DNA of 11,217 bases from JAXHTH01 sp034211115 (GTDB lineage Bacteria; Planctomycetota; Phycisphaerae; Phycisphaerales; SM1A02). Below, piece after piece: positions 1 through 5,899 of this stretch. Each line of letters opens with the position of its first letter. Position 1 is the stretch's first letter. The notes under the pieces were generated by a model. It worked only from the letters and a program-made list of their open reading frames with translations. It had not been told where the DNA came from and ran no database searches. The DNA lies in NCBI GenBank assembly GCA_034211115.1, contig JAXHTH010000341.1:1-11217 (forward strand), given 5' to 3'. Both the position numbers and the translations under genes were made by a program.

Positions 1-153
1 AGTCCAGTCGTCCCAGACATCCTCTTCCAGGAGTTGCCACCGGTCGGAGTAGTGCATGAGTCTCTGCTGGTCCGGGCCGCCGGTGCCATCGGTGTCGGCC
101 TGCTTCAGTATACGCCAGTTCGCGTCTCTCTGAGCAGCGCATACCCCACCCTA
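1..153 (-). pseudogene. Orphan RHS core fragment (second copy, runs off the left edge)
   Basis: Read on the minus strand, 121 down to 1 stays open and encodes an RHS core segment beginning NWRILKQADTDG and continuing through LMHYSDRWQLLEED. It matches residues 82 onward of the RHS protein at 950-2635. Bases 45-121 are identical to 2317-2393; further left the copies differ by scattered substitutions and a 9-base (three-codon) in-frame difference. The match stops sharply at 121, and upstream the same frame reaches a TAG at 151-153 without a plausible start, so this copy has lost its 5' part. It is probably the beginning of an older displaced tip cassette whose variable end lies outside the window. 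Whether it is expressed cannot be seen; a translated start at the internal ATG is possible but unlikely. Confidence 0.75.
45..121 (-). repeat. Direct repeat copy A of RHS core (77 bases, identical to 2317-2393)
   Basis: Base-by-base comparison gives 77 identical bases with 2317-2393, in the same orientation. The identity ends abruptly at base 121 (next base G here, A at 2394). Similarity continues in diverged form down to base 1, which pairs with 2264. Such perfect core repeats allow homologous recombination between RHS tips. Confidence 0.9.
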
Positions 154-272
154 ATGACTTGGGAGCGCGCATGCGCAAGCATGTGAAACCGCTTCCGAGA
201 TACAGCACTTGCTAATCATGATCACGGCGCCCGTTGCGTCCCCTCGAAGACAGGTCAGAGCCCTCTACCCGA

Positions 273-758
273 CTATTCCTTCGCCATACACTCGGCGACG
301 ACTTCCAGAACAAACGGCTGACTAACATCTTCGAATCTCAGCAGTCCATGCTCCTTGAGATAACTCTCCCAGACTATCCCACCATTGCAGATGCACTCAA
401 CCTTATACCTCGCGAGTCCCACCTCCGTGACACAGTGCTTTCGGAAGAGGCTTGTCTCCACGCGTCCACTCGCTGGCACCTTCACCAACAGCGTCGCTAC
501 GCGGGGCGAATCCACTGCTACTTCAGTGACCGCAGTTTCGTCCACATCAAGCGAGTCTGTCTGCGGATTGAGCTGCACTAACCGCACCATCATTCTCTGT
601 CCCCGTGTACTCTCATCATCTAACAACCGAATAGTGATAGTTAAATCGACCTGCCCATCCCAGAGTTTGGTGCGATGTGTTCCTACAACGACAGCTATCA
701 TAACTGCCACGAGTGCTAGAACCACGATTAGCATCAACACAGTTCTAGGTCTTGCCAT
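273..758 (-). CDS. Small membrane-anchored protein, unknown family; candidate immunity protein of the RHS tip
   Basis: I do not recognise the family of this 161-residue protein. Its N-terminus, MARPRT, is followed by an uninterrupted hydrophobic segment at about residues 8-25 (LMLIVVLALVAVMIAVVV) and then THRTK. This predicts a single membrane anchor, with the remaining ~135 residues outside the cytoplasm. That part is rich in alternating hydrophobic and polar residues (beta-like) and has four cysteines near the end (KHC, ECIC, EC). No lipobox is visible. The ATG at 758 has no clear Shine-Dalgarno; a second ATG at residue 9 would shorten the basic N-terminus. It lies 191 bases downstream of the RHS gene on the same strand and shares the tip's low GC, so it probably travelled with the tip. 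By position it is the expected immunity gene; a membrane-anchored extracytoplasmic protein would suit protection from an exported protease. That role is inferred. Confidence 0.6.
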   Translation of the reverse strand: MARPRTVLMLIVVLALVAVMIAVVVGTHRTKLWDGQVDLTITIRLLDDESTRGQRMMVRLVQLNPQTDSLDVDETAVTEVAVDSPRVATLLVKVPASGRVETSLFRKHCVTEVGLARYKVECICNGGIVWESYLKEHGLLRFEDVSQPFVLEVVAECMAKE

Positions 759-949
759 GGATGTGCACCGAATTGGGATCCGAGTGTGATAGTCCTGGCT
801 GTCAACACGCTAGTTCTGAGCGAACGCCCATGATTGCTTGCAGAACCCCGATTCGCAAGAACAGGCGCCCGTCATTGCTCGGTGATAGCAGGTCGTCCTC
901 TGGTTGCGATCGACTGGTGATGTCCACTCGGCGAGACGAGGCAGCGTGA

Positions 950-2635
950 TTAGCGTTTTGGATACAGGTATCTGAAGAGTCCCGAGATCGGTCCCATGCT
1001 CGCAGGCGCTCCCGTGTCGAAAACAACCCATGGGTCGTTATTCTGAAGATCCTGATAGAAATATGCATCACTCGCCATCTGCTTAACATTGTAGTTCTCC
1101 ACCGGTCGGGCTGGGTTTATCGGCAAACCCATCTGGTAGCTGCCGCGGTAGTCTTTAGTGTGAGCCTCCATGTGTGACAGCTCATGCAAGAAGATCTCTG
1201 CCTGAAAGAGTCGGTTACCATTAGCCCAGGGTTCGCAGACATAAATCTTGTCCCAGCGGACCACAGGGATCCCGAACCAGTCCCAGCCTAAGACGTATGC
1301 GATCTCCCCAGGCTGACAGTCTGTCATGCAGCAGTCGACATCGTAGCCATCTCGAAGCTGGCTCTGTATGTCACGCAAGACGTGACGTACTTGTCGCCAG
1401 AAGATCTGGTATTTTACTCGGACTATGTTATAGCCCCAGTGTCGGCCCTGTGCCATCATCTCAAGCTCGACCTCAATAGGATCGAATTTGCCAGACGCAC
1501 TGAGGGTCTGGAGGAGCGAAGTGACCCGATTTGTTACAGCGGTGTCTGCTGCGTTGGCGTCGGTTCTGTTCTTTGTGGTACAGCCGATAAACTTGTCGAT
1601 CTTAAGCCCCGATGAATCTGCGGCTGCGAGCGGCGATGAACGGACGTAGTGGTACAGCGCCATCCCATCCACATACCCCGCCGGATCGCGTTCAAGCCAG
1701 CGGCCGAGGTCGGGGGAGTAGTGGCGGTTGCGGACGGTGTAGTCCTGCGTTTCCTTGTTGAAGACGTAGCCGCAGTAGCCGATCTGGTTGTCCTCGCTGT
1801 CGTAGCTGATCTGGCCGGCGGGGATCGCACTGCCGGCATCGCCGATGAGGTCAAGCGTATCGCTCGTATTGACCGTTCCGTCACGAGTAAGATCGCCAAT
1901 GCCGAACTCGCCCCAATTCGCCTGTAGGATCAGGTAGTCGGAGGGTGGGTTGGCGGGTTCCGTATAGGAATCGGTGTCCCCGTCACCATCGAGGTCGGCC
2001 ATGCGGTGGTGGCGGGCGTGGCCGTAGGGCATGTAGCTGATGCGCTCGATCACGTCCGCCCCGTCATCGATGATCGCGACTGGTGTGAACTGGGCATCGG
2101 TGAGGTAGTAGCGGGTGATGTCGCCGGCATCGCCGTAGTCGCCATCGGGGCCGGGATCTTCCTGATTGTCCACACGATCCTCCCGGCGCAGGACGATGTC
2201 ATCGATGTAGCGGCTGCCCCAGACGTACTGGACGTGGCGATCGATGTCGCCGGGCGTCTGCTCAGTCCAGGCATCCCGGACATCCTCTTGCAGGGGTTGC
2301 CACATTCCGGGGGCGGCGGAGTAGTGCATGAGTCTCTGCTGGTCCGGGCCGCCGGTGCCATCGGTGTCGGCCTGCTTCAGTATACGCCAGTTCAGGCTGT
2401 TGTACACGTAGGATCCCCGGACGGTCTGGCCGTATTCCACCCCCACGAGGCGGTTCCAGGCGTTCTGGGTGCAGGCAACGGTGGTGCTACGGCCGGTGGG
2501 GAGATTCGACGTCAGAAAACGGCAGCCGCGTTTCGCTCGTGCTGCATCGCCGTTGGGGGATCGGGAATGCGGGGATCGGATTCGCGGCGATGCATCGGCG
2601 GTTGCGCAGCTCAGGTCCCGCGCTTTGCGCGCCAA
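950..2635 (-). CDS. RHS-repeat protein C-terminal part with HExxH metallopeptidase-like tip; 5'-truncated
   Basis: RHS proteins form a shell around a variable C-terminal domain that often acts as a toxin. Numbering from a TTG at 2635, recognisable core starts near residue 59 (AWNRLVGVEYG). It includes residues 82-110, an SYMPYGHA segment, a dockerin-like insert (about 214-265) and the hallmark RNRHYSPDLGRWLERDP (302-318) followed by LYHYVRSSPL. Core ends at SSG (343). The tip, residues 344-561, carries HELSH (484-488), D495 in TKDYRG and a later ASDAYFYQDL. This order resembles Asp-zincin (M35-like) peptidases, with H484, H488 and D495 as likely zinc ligands and E485 as the base. Full RHS proteins usually exceed 1000 residues and have many upstream YD repeats; here a stop at 2648-2650 closes the frame, no ATG precedes the core, and residues 1-57 look unrelated. 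It is therefore a truncated orphan or silent cassette, though possibly expressed from an alternative start. Confidence 0.8.
   Translation of the reverse strand: MARKARDLSCATADASPRIRSPHSRSPNGDAARAKRGCRFLTSNLPTGRSTTVACTQNAWNRLVGVEYGQTVRGSYVYNSLNWRILKQADTDGTGGPDQQRLMHYSAAPGMWQPLQEDVRDAWTEQTPGDIDRHVQYVWGSRYIDDIVLRREDRVDNQEDPGPDGDYGDAGDITRYYLTDAQFTPVAIIDDGADVIERISYMPYGHARHHRMADLDGDGDTDSYTEPANPPSDYLILQANWGEFGIGDLTRDGTVNTSDTLDLIGDAGSAIPAGQISYDSEDNQIGYCGYVFNKETQDYTVRNRHYSPDLGRWLERDPAGYVDGMALYHYVRSSPLAAADSSGLKIDKFIGCTTKNRTDANAADTAVTNRVTSLLQTLSASGKFDPIEVELEMMAQGRHWGYNIVRVKYQIFWRQVRHVLRDIQSQLRDGYDVDCCMTDCQPGEIAYVLGWDWFGIPVVRWDKIYVCEPWANGNRLFQAEIFLHELSHMEAHTKDYRGSYQMGLPINPARPVENYNVKQMASDAYFYQDLQNNDPWVVFDTGAPASMGPISGLFRYLYPKR
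953..1606 (-). other. RHS tip domain: Asp-zincin-like metallopeptidase
   Basis: This is the variable C-terminal domain after the conserved RHS border. HELSH lies at 1172-1186, with the third candidate ligand (Asp of TKDY) seven residues on. Six cysteines (CTTK, DCCMTDC, YVC) suggest disulfides and a non-cytoplasmic or host-exposed action. One sampled line of this region (1561-1620) is 47% GC, against 70% in the core line 1681-1740, consistent with acquisition as a cassette. The Asp-zincin assignment rests on motif order alone; another HExxH family is possible. Confidence 0.6.
1832..1996 (-). other. Dockerin-like calcium-binding insert within the RHS core
   Basis: On the minus strand this encodes DLDGDGDTDS, a spacer, then DLTRDGTVNTSDTLDLIG. 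The two stretches resemble the paired Asp-rich loops and following helix of type-I dockerin repeats (pattern DxNxDGxVNxxDLxxL). It sits between SYMPYG and the YCGYVFN/RNRHYSP border, where ordinary RHS cores have only a short loop. Calcium binding is inferred from the motif. Confidence 0.6.
2317..2393 (-). repeat. Direct repeat copy B of RHS core (77 bases, identical to 45-121)
   Basis: This copy lies inside the RHS coding frame and encodes NWRILKQADTDG through LMHYS. It is identical to 45-121. Unlike copy A, core sequence continues upstream here, to about 2465. Confidence 0.9.
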
Positions 2636-2839
2636 GACGAGCGAGGATCATGCAAAGAGGCGGCCGTCTCTCCGGAACGCGCGATCTCGGCCCCGGAAGT
2701 CGCGCCTGCCCCCACAGCCCTCGCGCCTGCCCCCACGGCCCCCGCCACTGCCACGATCTCCGGCCCCAATGCGGCCGGAGCCCCCGGAAGTTGGACCGAT
2801 CAGGTCGTCCGGGCGCTGACGGCAGTTGCGAGTGCCGGC

Positions 2840-3172
2840 ATGGGGCTGGGCTTTCACAGCATTCGGAAGGACTGCCCGGGCACGCGGAAGGTGCTTCCGG
2901 GGGCATGTCAGCGCTGGGCGCTGATGAGCAAGGCGTTCTCATTCAGATGGAAACGGTCTGCCATCGCGTGGCGGAACTGCCCCGGCCCCCGGAAGCGCCC
3001 TACGGGCCCCCGGAAGTCGCCCCCGGTCCCCCGGAACCGCCCCCGGAACTCGGCCCGCACCTGCGGGAAGCCACCGCCCACCTTCCGGGGGCCGAAAGTC
3101 GGCTCTCCGTCCGAAAACATGTCGCTCCGGCTGGAGTCGGCGGGCCCCCGGGTCGAAAAGAACGCAAGGTGA
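2840..3172 (+). CDS. Doubtful small CDS: basic heptad-repeat peptide
   Basis: An ATG at 2840 opens a 110-residue frame that reads the 21-base units as heptads: RKDCPGT, RKVLPGA, then WKRSAIA, WRNCPGP, RKRPTGP, RKSPPVP, RNRPRNS. The product would be strongly basic and Pro-rich, with no recognised domain. No good Shine-Dalgarno precedes the ATG, and an internal ATG at 2924 is an alternative start. The same DNA also reads as a Pro/Glu-rich peptide in another plus frame and as an FRG-rich peptide on the minus strand, so the coding strand is uncertain. It ends 82 bases before the next plus-strand gene and could share its transcript. It is recorded because the repeat register is in-frame; real coding is not established. 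Confidence 0.2.
   Translation: MGLGFHSIRKDCPGTRKVLPGACQRWALMSKAFSFRWKRSAIAWRNCPGPRKRPTGPRKSPPVPRNRPRNSARTCGKPPPTFRGPKVGSPSENMSLRLESAGPRVEKNAR
2864..3052 (+). repeat. Degenerate 21-base repeat, nine consecutive units
   Basis: Units begin at 2864, 2885, 2906, 2927, 2948, 2969, 2990, 3011 and 3032. The unit head is CGGAAG in five of them or a near variant (TGGAAA, TGGCGG, AGCAAG, TGTCAG). The tails of several are C-rich (CCCGG, GGCCCC, GGTCCCC). Spacing is exactly 21 throughout, so a seven-codon periodicity is kept although individual units have diverged. Confidence 0.65.
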
Positions 3173-3254
3173 TCGCGGGTGGCGCCGGGCGCATCGGGGG
3201 CACCGGGGGCATCCGGCGCGGCGAGGGGCGCGATGACAGATGGAGATCTCAAAA

Positions 3255-3920
3255 ATGTCCGCTCCACCACGTCCGCGCAGACAGAATGATCTGCTGGCGA
3301 CATTGCAGGTCTTCGCCGATGGCATCTCCAGCGACCCGGCGCGCTATCACATCGCAGAGGATGATGCACGCGTGATGCAGGAGGCCGTGGATGCATTTGC
3401 GCAGGCTCTGGAAGTCACCTCGCATGAGGGTACGAACACGCGGGTGACGGTGCGGAAGAAGGATGAGACACGCCGGACCGCCGAGGAGCTGCACTCCAGG
3501 TTCTACAACCTCATCAAGGCCGATCCGGACATCCCGGACACCGACAAGATTGCGATCGGCGTTCGGCCGGTGAATCTTGAGCGGACGCCGATCCGGGTGC
3601 CGGATACGGTGCCGCTGCTTCAGCCGATCATGGGCACACCGCACCGGCACGTGCTGCGGTTCCATGATGCCCGCACGCCTGATTCGCCCGGCAAGCCGGA
3701 GGGGGCGGTGTTTCTCCAGTTGTACGCGGCGATCGGCGAGGAGCGCGATGTGAAGGTGGACCAGGCCCGGGAGGTGGGCCTGTTCACGCGCAACCCGATC
3801 CTGGTGGACCATCCCTCCAAGGACAAGGGCCGGGAGGCGACATACTTCGCCCGGTGGATCTCGCGTAAGGGCGAGAAAGGCCCGTGGAGCCTCCCGGCGA
3901 GCATGACGATCATGGCGTAG
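3255..3920 (+). CDS. Hypothetical protein: N-terminal helical part plus C-terminal fibronectin-III-like domain
   Basis: This 221-residue protein has no assigned function. Its first half is charged and probably helical (DDARVMQEAVDAFAQALE, then KKDETRRTAEELHSRFYNLI). A conserved-looking link, DIPDTDKIAIGVRP, follows, then a C-terminal beta-sandwich-like domain (HVLRFHDARTPDSPGKPEGAVFLQLY) ending in ATYFARW (W201) and KGEKGPW (W211). That last pattern is typical of fibronectin-III-like domains and of an unnamed family of bacterial hypothetical proteins of the same architecture. No signal peptide or membrane segment is seen. I start it at 3255 because GGAG lies nine bases upstream; an in-frame ATG at 3240 would add five residues but has a poor ribosome site. 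It stands alone between the 21-base repeat tract and the aconitase-X genes. Confidence 0.75.
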   Translation: MSAPPRPRRQNDLLATLQVFADGISSDPARYHIAEDDARVMQEAVDAFAQALEVTSHEGTNTRVTVRKKDETRRTAEELHSRFYNLIKADPDIPDTDKIAIGVRPVNLERTPIRVPDTVPLLQPIMGTPHRHVLRFHDARTPDSPGKPEGAVFLQLYAAIGEERDVKVDQAREVGLFTRNPILVDHPSKDKGREATYFARWISRKGEKGPWSLPASMTIMA

Positions 3921-4050
3921 GGCGGACGCGCCCACCTTGGACAATCGAGGCGTCCGGATGTGCGGCAGCGCGATGATGCGCTTTCGCCGCGGCTGCTTCC
4001 GCGCGTCACGGCACGTCGGGGTCGGTCCACAGCATCGAGGCGGTAGCGGC

Positions 4051-4056
4051 TACAAT
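4051..4056 (+). promoter_or_regulatory. Possible -10 element (TACAAT) before the aconitase-X genes
   Basis: TACAAT stands 17 bases before the ATG at 4074 in otherwise GC-rich sequence. The corresponding -35 position (near 4028) has no consensus match. If used, the leader would be about a dozen bases, yet GAGG at 4064-4067 still gives a ribosome site six bases from the start. The remaining 3921-4050 holds nothing I can name. Confidence 0.25.
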
Positions 4057-4073
4057 CCCCGCCGAGGACGTGG

Positions 4074-5366
4074 ATGAATCTCACCGATGAAGAGAAACGC
4101 ATGCTGGCCGGTGAACGTGGCGAGGTGATCGCGAAGGCGATGGACTACCTCGTCCAGTTCGGCGATGCGTTCGACGCGCAGCGCTTCGCCGATGTCATCT
4201 ACGCCCACTACCCGGCGGAGATGTCCATCTATCGCGGGTCGTGCGAGGAGGTCATCGAATACGCGCAGACGGGCGCGACCGTTTGCATCCCGACGACGAG
4301 TTCGACGCTCGCCTGCGATCTCGACCGGTGGAACGACTACGGCTGCCCCGCGCCGATCTTTGCGCTCCAGATGCAGGCGGTCGAGGCGCATCGCGCGATG
4401 GGCATACTCGGCACCTACACCTGCACACCGCAGTTGATCGGCTTCATCCCGCCCAGGGGGGCGAACATCATCAGCGTCGAATCATCGGCCATCATCTACT
4501 TCAACAGCGTGCTCGGGGCGCGCACGAATCGCGGCGGACTGTTCACGCGCTACGCGGCCGTCACGGGCAAGTACCCGCTCATGGGATACCTGCTCGATGA
4601 GCATCGGCGCGGCACGCACCTGTTCAGGCTCAGGCTCGGCCCGGATGATCTCATCCACGACAGCGATCACTCGGCGCTGGGGTTTCACATCGGCGCGATC
4701 GTGGGCAGCGAGGTTCCGGTGATCGACGGGCTGCCCGCGGGGGCGACGCAGGATCAGCTCATCGCGCTGGGGGCGGCGCTGGCCACGAGCGGTTCGGTCA
4801 CCCTCTTCCACGCCCCGCCCCACACGGCCGAGGCGGACTCGGTCGAGGCGGCGTTTGCGGGATCGAAGCCGAAGGAGATCCGCACCGTTACGCGCGCGGA
4901 GATTGACGCGGCGTATGATGCGCTGACGACGATCGATGCGGGGGCGGGCATCGACTTCATCACGCTCGGCTGCCCGCACTACACGCTCGCCCAGCTTCGC
5001 TTCGTCGCCGACTGGCTGAAGCGGCGAGGCGCCAAGGTCCACGAAAACGTGCGCTTCTGGGTGTGCACGAATCGGATGACGCGCCAGGCCGCGGCGTGGG
5101 AGGGCATCGTGCGGATCATCGAGGATGCCGGCGGGCTCGTGATCGCCGACACCTGCCCCGTCGAGTGCCACATGCGAACCTCGACCTGCCGGGAGTACGG
5201 CCTGCCCACGCCGCAGGTGCGGGCGATGGTGACCGATTCCTGTAAGATGGCTCGATACGTCGGCGACCTCATCGGCTGCCGCACGGCGCTGCGACCGCGG
5301 GAGGCGTGTCTGGAGGCGGCGGTGAGTGGTCGGTTGGAGTCGGCTTCACATACGTGCGATGAATGA
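4074..5366 (+). CDS. Aconitase X catalytic (large) subunit, DUF521 family
   Basis: At 430 residues this is a normal length for the separate large subunit. Aconitase-X enzymes are iron-sulphur dehydratases of the aconitase superfamily; characterised bacterial members dehydrate cis-3-hydroxy-L-proline and archaeal ones mevalonate 5-phosphate. Family features are the N-terminal LTDEEKRMLAGERGE, HYPAEMSIYRG, a YTCTPQ motif (C117), NRGG, TGKYPLMGYLL, a GCPHYTLAQL motif (C300) and TDSCKMARYVG (C390) followed by IGCRTA (C402). Further cysteines are C331 (FWVCTNR), C361 and C365. Three of these should hold the cluster, but which ones cannot be told by eye. The small subunit follows after 93 bases that contain two REP-like hairpins, and the glycosidase comes after that. 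GAGG six bases before the ATG supports the start. The substrate here is unknown; hydroxyproline is the default guess for a bacterium, but no proline-catabolic partner is in view. Confidence 0.92.
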   Translation: MNLTDEEKRMLAGERGEVIAKAMDYLVQFGDAFDAQRFADVIYAHYPAEMSIYRGSCEEVIEYAQTGATVCIPTTSSTLACDLDRWNDYGCPAPIFALQMQAVEAHRAMGILGTYTCTPQLIGFIPPRGANIISVESSAIIYFNSVLGARTNRGGLFTRYAAVTGKYPLMGYLLDEHRRGTHLFRLRLGPDDLIHDSDHSALGFHIGAIVGSEVPVIDGLPAGATQDQLIALGAALATSGSVTLFHAPPHTAEADSVEAAFAGSKPKEIRTVTRAEIDAAYDALTTIDAGAGIDFITLGCPHYTLAQLRFVADWLKRRGAKVHENVRFWVCTNRMTRQAAAWEGIVRIIEDAGGLVIADTCPVECHMRTSTCREYGLPTPQVRAMVTDSCKMARYVGDLIGCRTALRPREACLEAAVSGRLESASHTCDE

Positions 5367-5383
5367 CAGGATGCGGAGACGAA

Positions 5384-5438
5384 GGTGGCACAGGCGTCCC
5401 GCCTGTGCGAGACGGACGGGCGGGACGCCCGTCCCACC
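5384..5438. repeat. Inverted pair of REP-like hairpins (REPIN-like)
   Basis: The first element is GGTG (5384-5387) followed by perfect 9-base arms GCACAGGCG and CGCCTGTGC around the loop TCC. The second, inverted, has arms GGACGGGCG and CGCCCGTCC around GGA, followed by CACC (5435-5438). They are five bases apart. Both fit the plan GGTG, nine-base stem, TCC loop, but with different stems. They lie between the two aconitase-X subunit genes and may affect transcript stability or subunit ratio. Confidence 0.8.
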
Positions 5439-5459
5439 CCTCCTTTGGACCAAGCCGGC

Positions 5460-5873
5460 ATGACCACACACACGATCAAGGCGCGAGGCATGGTCCGGGG
5501 CAGGGTACAGGGCGAAGCGCTCGTCTGCCGCAAGGCGTTCTCGTTTCTGGGCGATGTGGACATGGACAGCGGCGCCATCATCGCCCACGGCCACGAGCAC
5601 GAAGGCGAATCGATCGCGGGGAAGGTCATGATCTACCCCGAGACGAAAGGCTCATCGGGCGGCTGCGTGGTGCTGACCACGCTCGCCCGGCAGAATCGGC
5701 AACCCGCGGCGATCATCCTCGAGAAGCCCGCGGACACGAACATGGTCGAGGGGGCGATCCTCGCCGGCGTCGCCCTCCTCTGCCAGCCGCAGCGGCCGCT
5801 CATCGATGCCGTGCCCAGCGGGACGCTCGTCACCGTCGATGGCAGCGCCGGCGAGATATCATGGAAAGACTGA
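5460..5873 (+). CDS. Aconitase X swivelling-domain (small) subunit
   Basis: This 137-residue protein is the separate small subunit that closes over the large-subunit active site; in many bacteria the two are fused. Family hallmarks are the N-terminal beta strand followed by GEALVCRKAFSFLGDVDMDSGAI, HEHEGESIAGKVMIYPE and the glycine/serine motif KGSSGG at residues 63-68, which contributes the catalytic serine in this family. AAIILEKPADTNMVEGAILAGVALL then leads to a short acidic end. I take the ATG at 5460 because homology begins there; the same frame is open upstream only through the hairpin repeats. No strong Shine-Dalgarno is visible, so translation may depend on coupling or on the leader created by the repeats. 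The glycosidase gene starts 26 bases after its stop, which suggests one transcript. Confidence 0.9.
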   Translation: MTTHTIKARGMVRGRVQGEALVCRKAFSFLGDVDMDSGAIIAHGHEHEGESIAGKVMIYPETKGSSGGCVVLTTLARQNRQPAAIILEKPADTNMVEGAILAGVALLCQPQRPLIDAVPSGTLVTVDGSAGEISWKD

Positions 5874-5899
5874 TCGTCCAACACAGGACAGGAATCACC

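Noticed and set aside
167..176. Palindrome GCGCATGCGC downstream of the small membrane protein gene
   Set aside because: A ten-base GC palindrome is expected by chance in such DNA; it has no T-run and no other copy was seen.
759..949. Short open frames between the RHS tip and the small membrane protein gene
   Set aside because: None has a ribosome site, recognisable product or codon pattern; I see only spacer.
2864..3052. CRISPR array
   Set aside because: Units are contiguous, degenerate and 21 bases long, with no alternation of constant repeats and unique spacers and no cas gene nearby.
2006..3172. Long plus-strand open frame of 388 codons over the RHS gene and beyond
   Set aside because: Most of it is antisense to clear RHS core; high GC keeps the frame open. 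Only its repeat-bearing end (2840-3172) was kept, as a doubtful CDS.
3967..3982. Small inverted repeat AGCGC/GCGCT after the fibronectin-like gene as terminator
   Set aside because: The five-base stem with a six-base loop is too weak, and only three T residues follow.
5363..5899. 5' extension of the glycosidase frame
   Set aside because: The frame is open through the hairpin repeats and the small-subunit gene, but the signal peptide and ribosome site fix the start at 5900.
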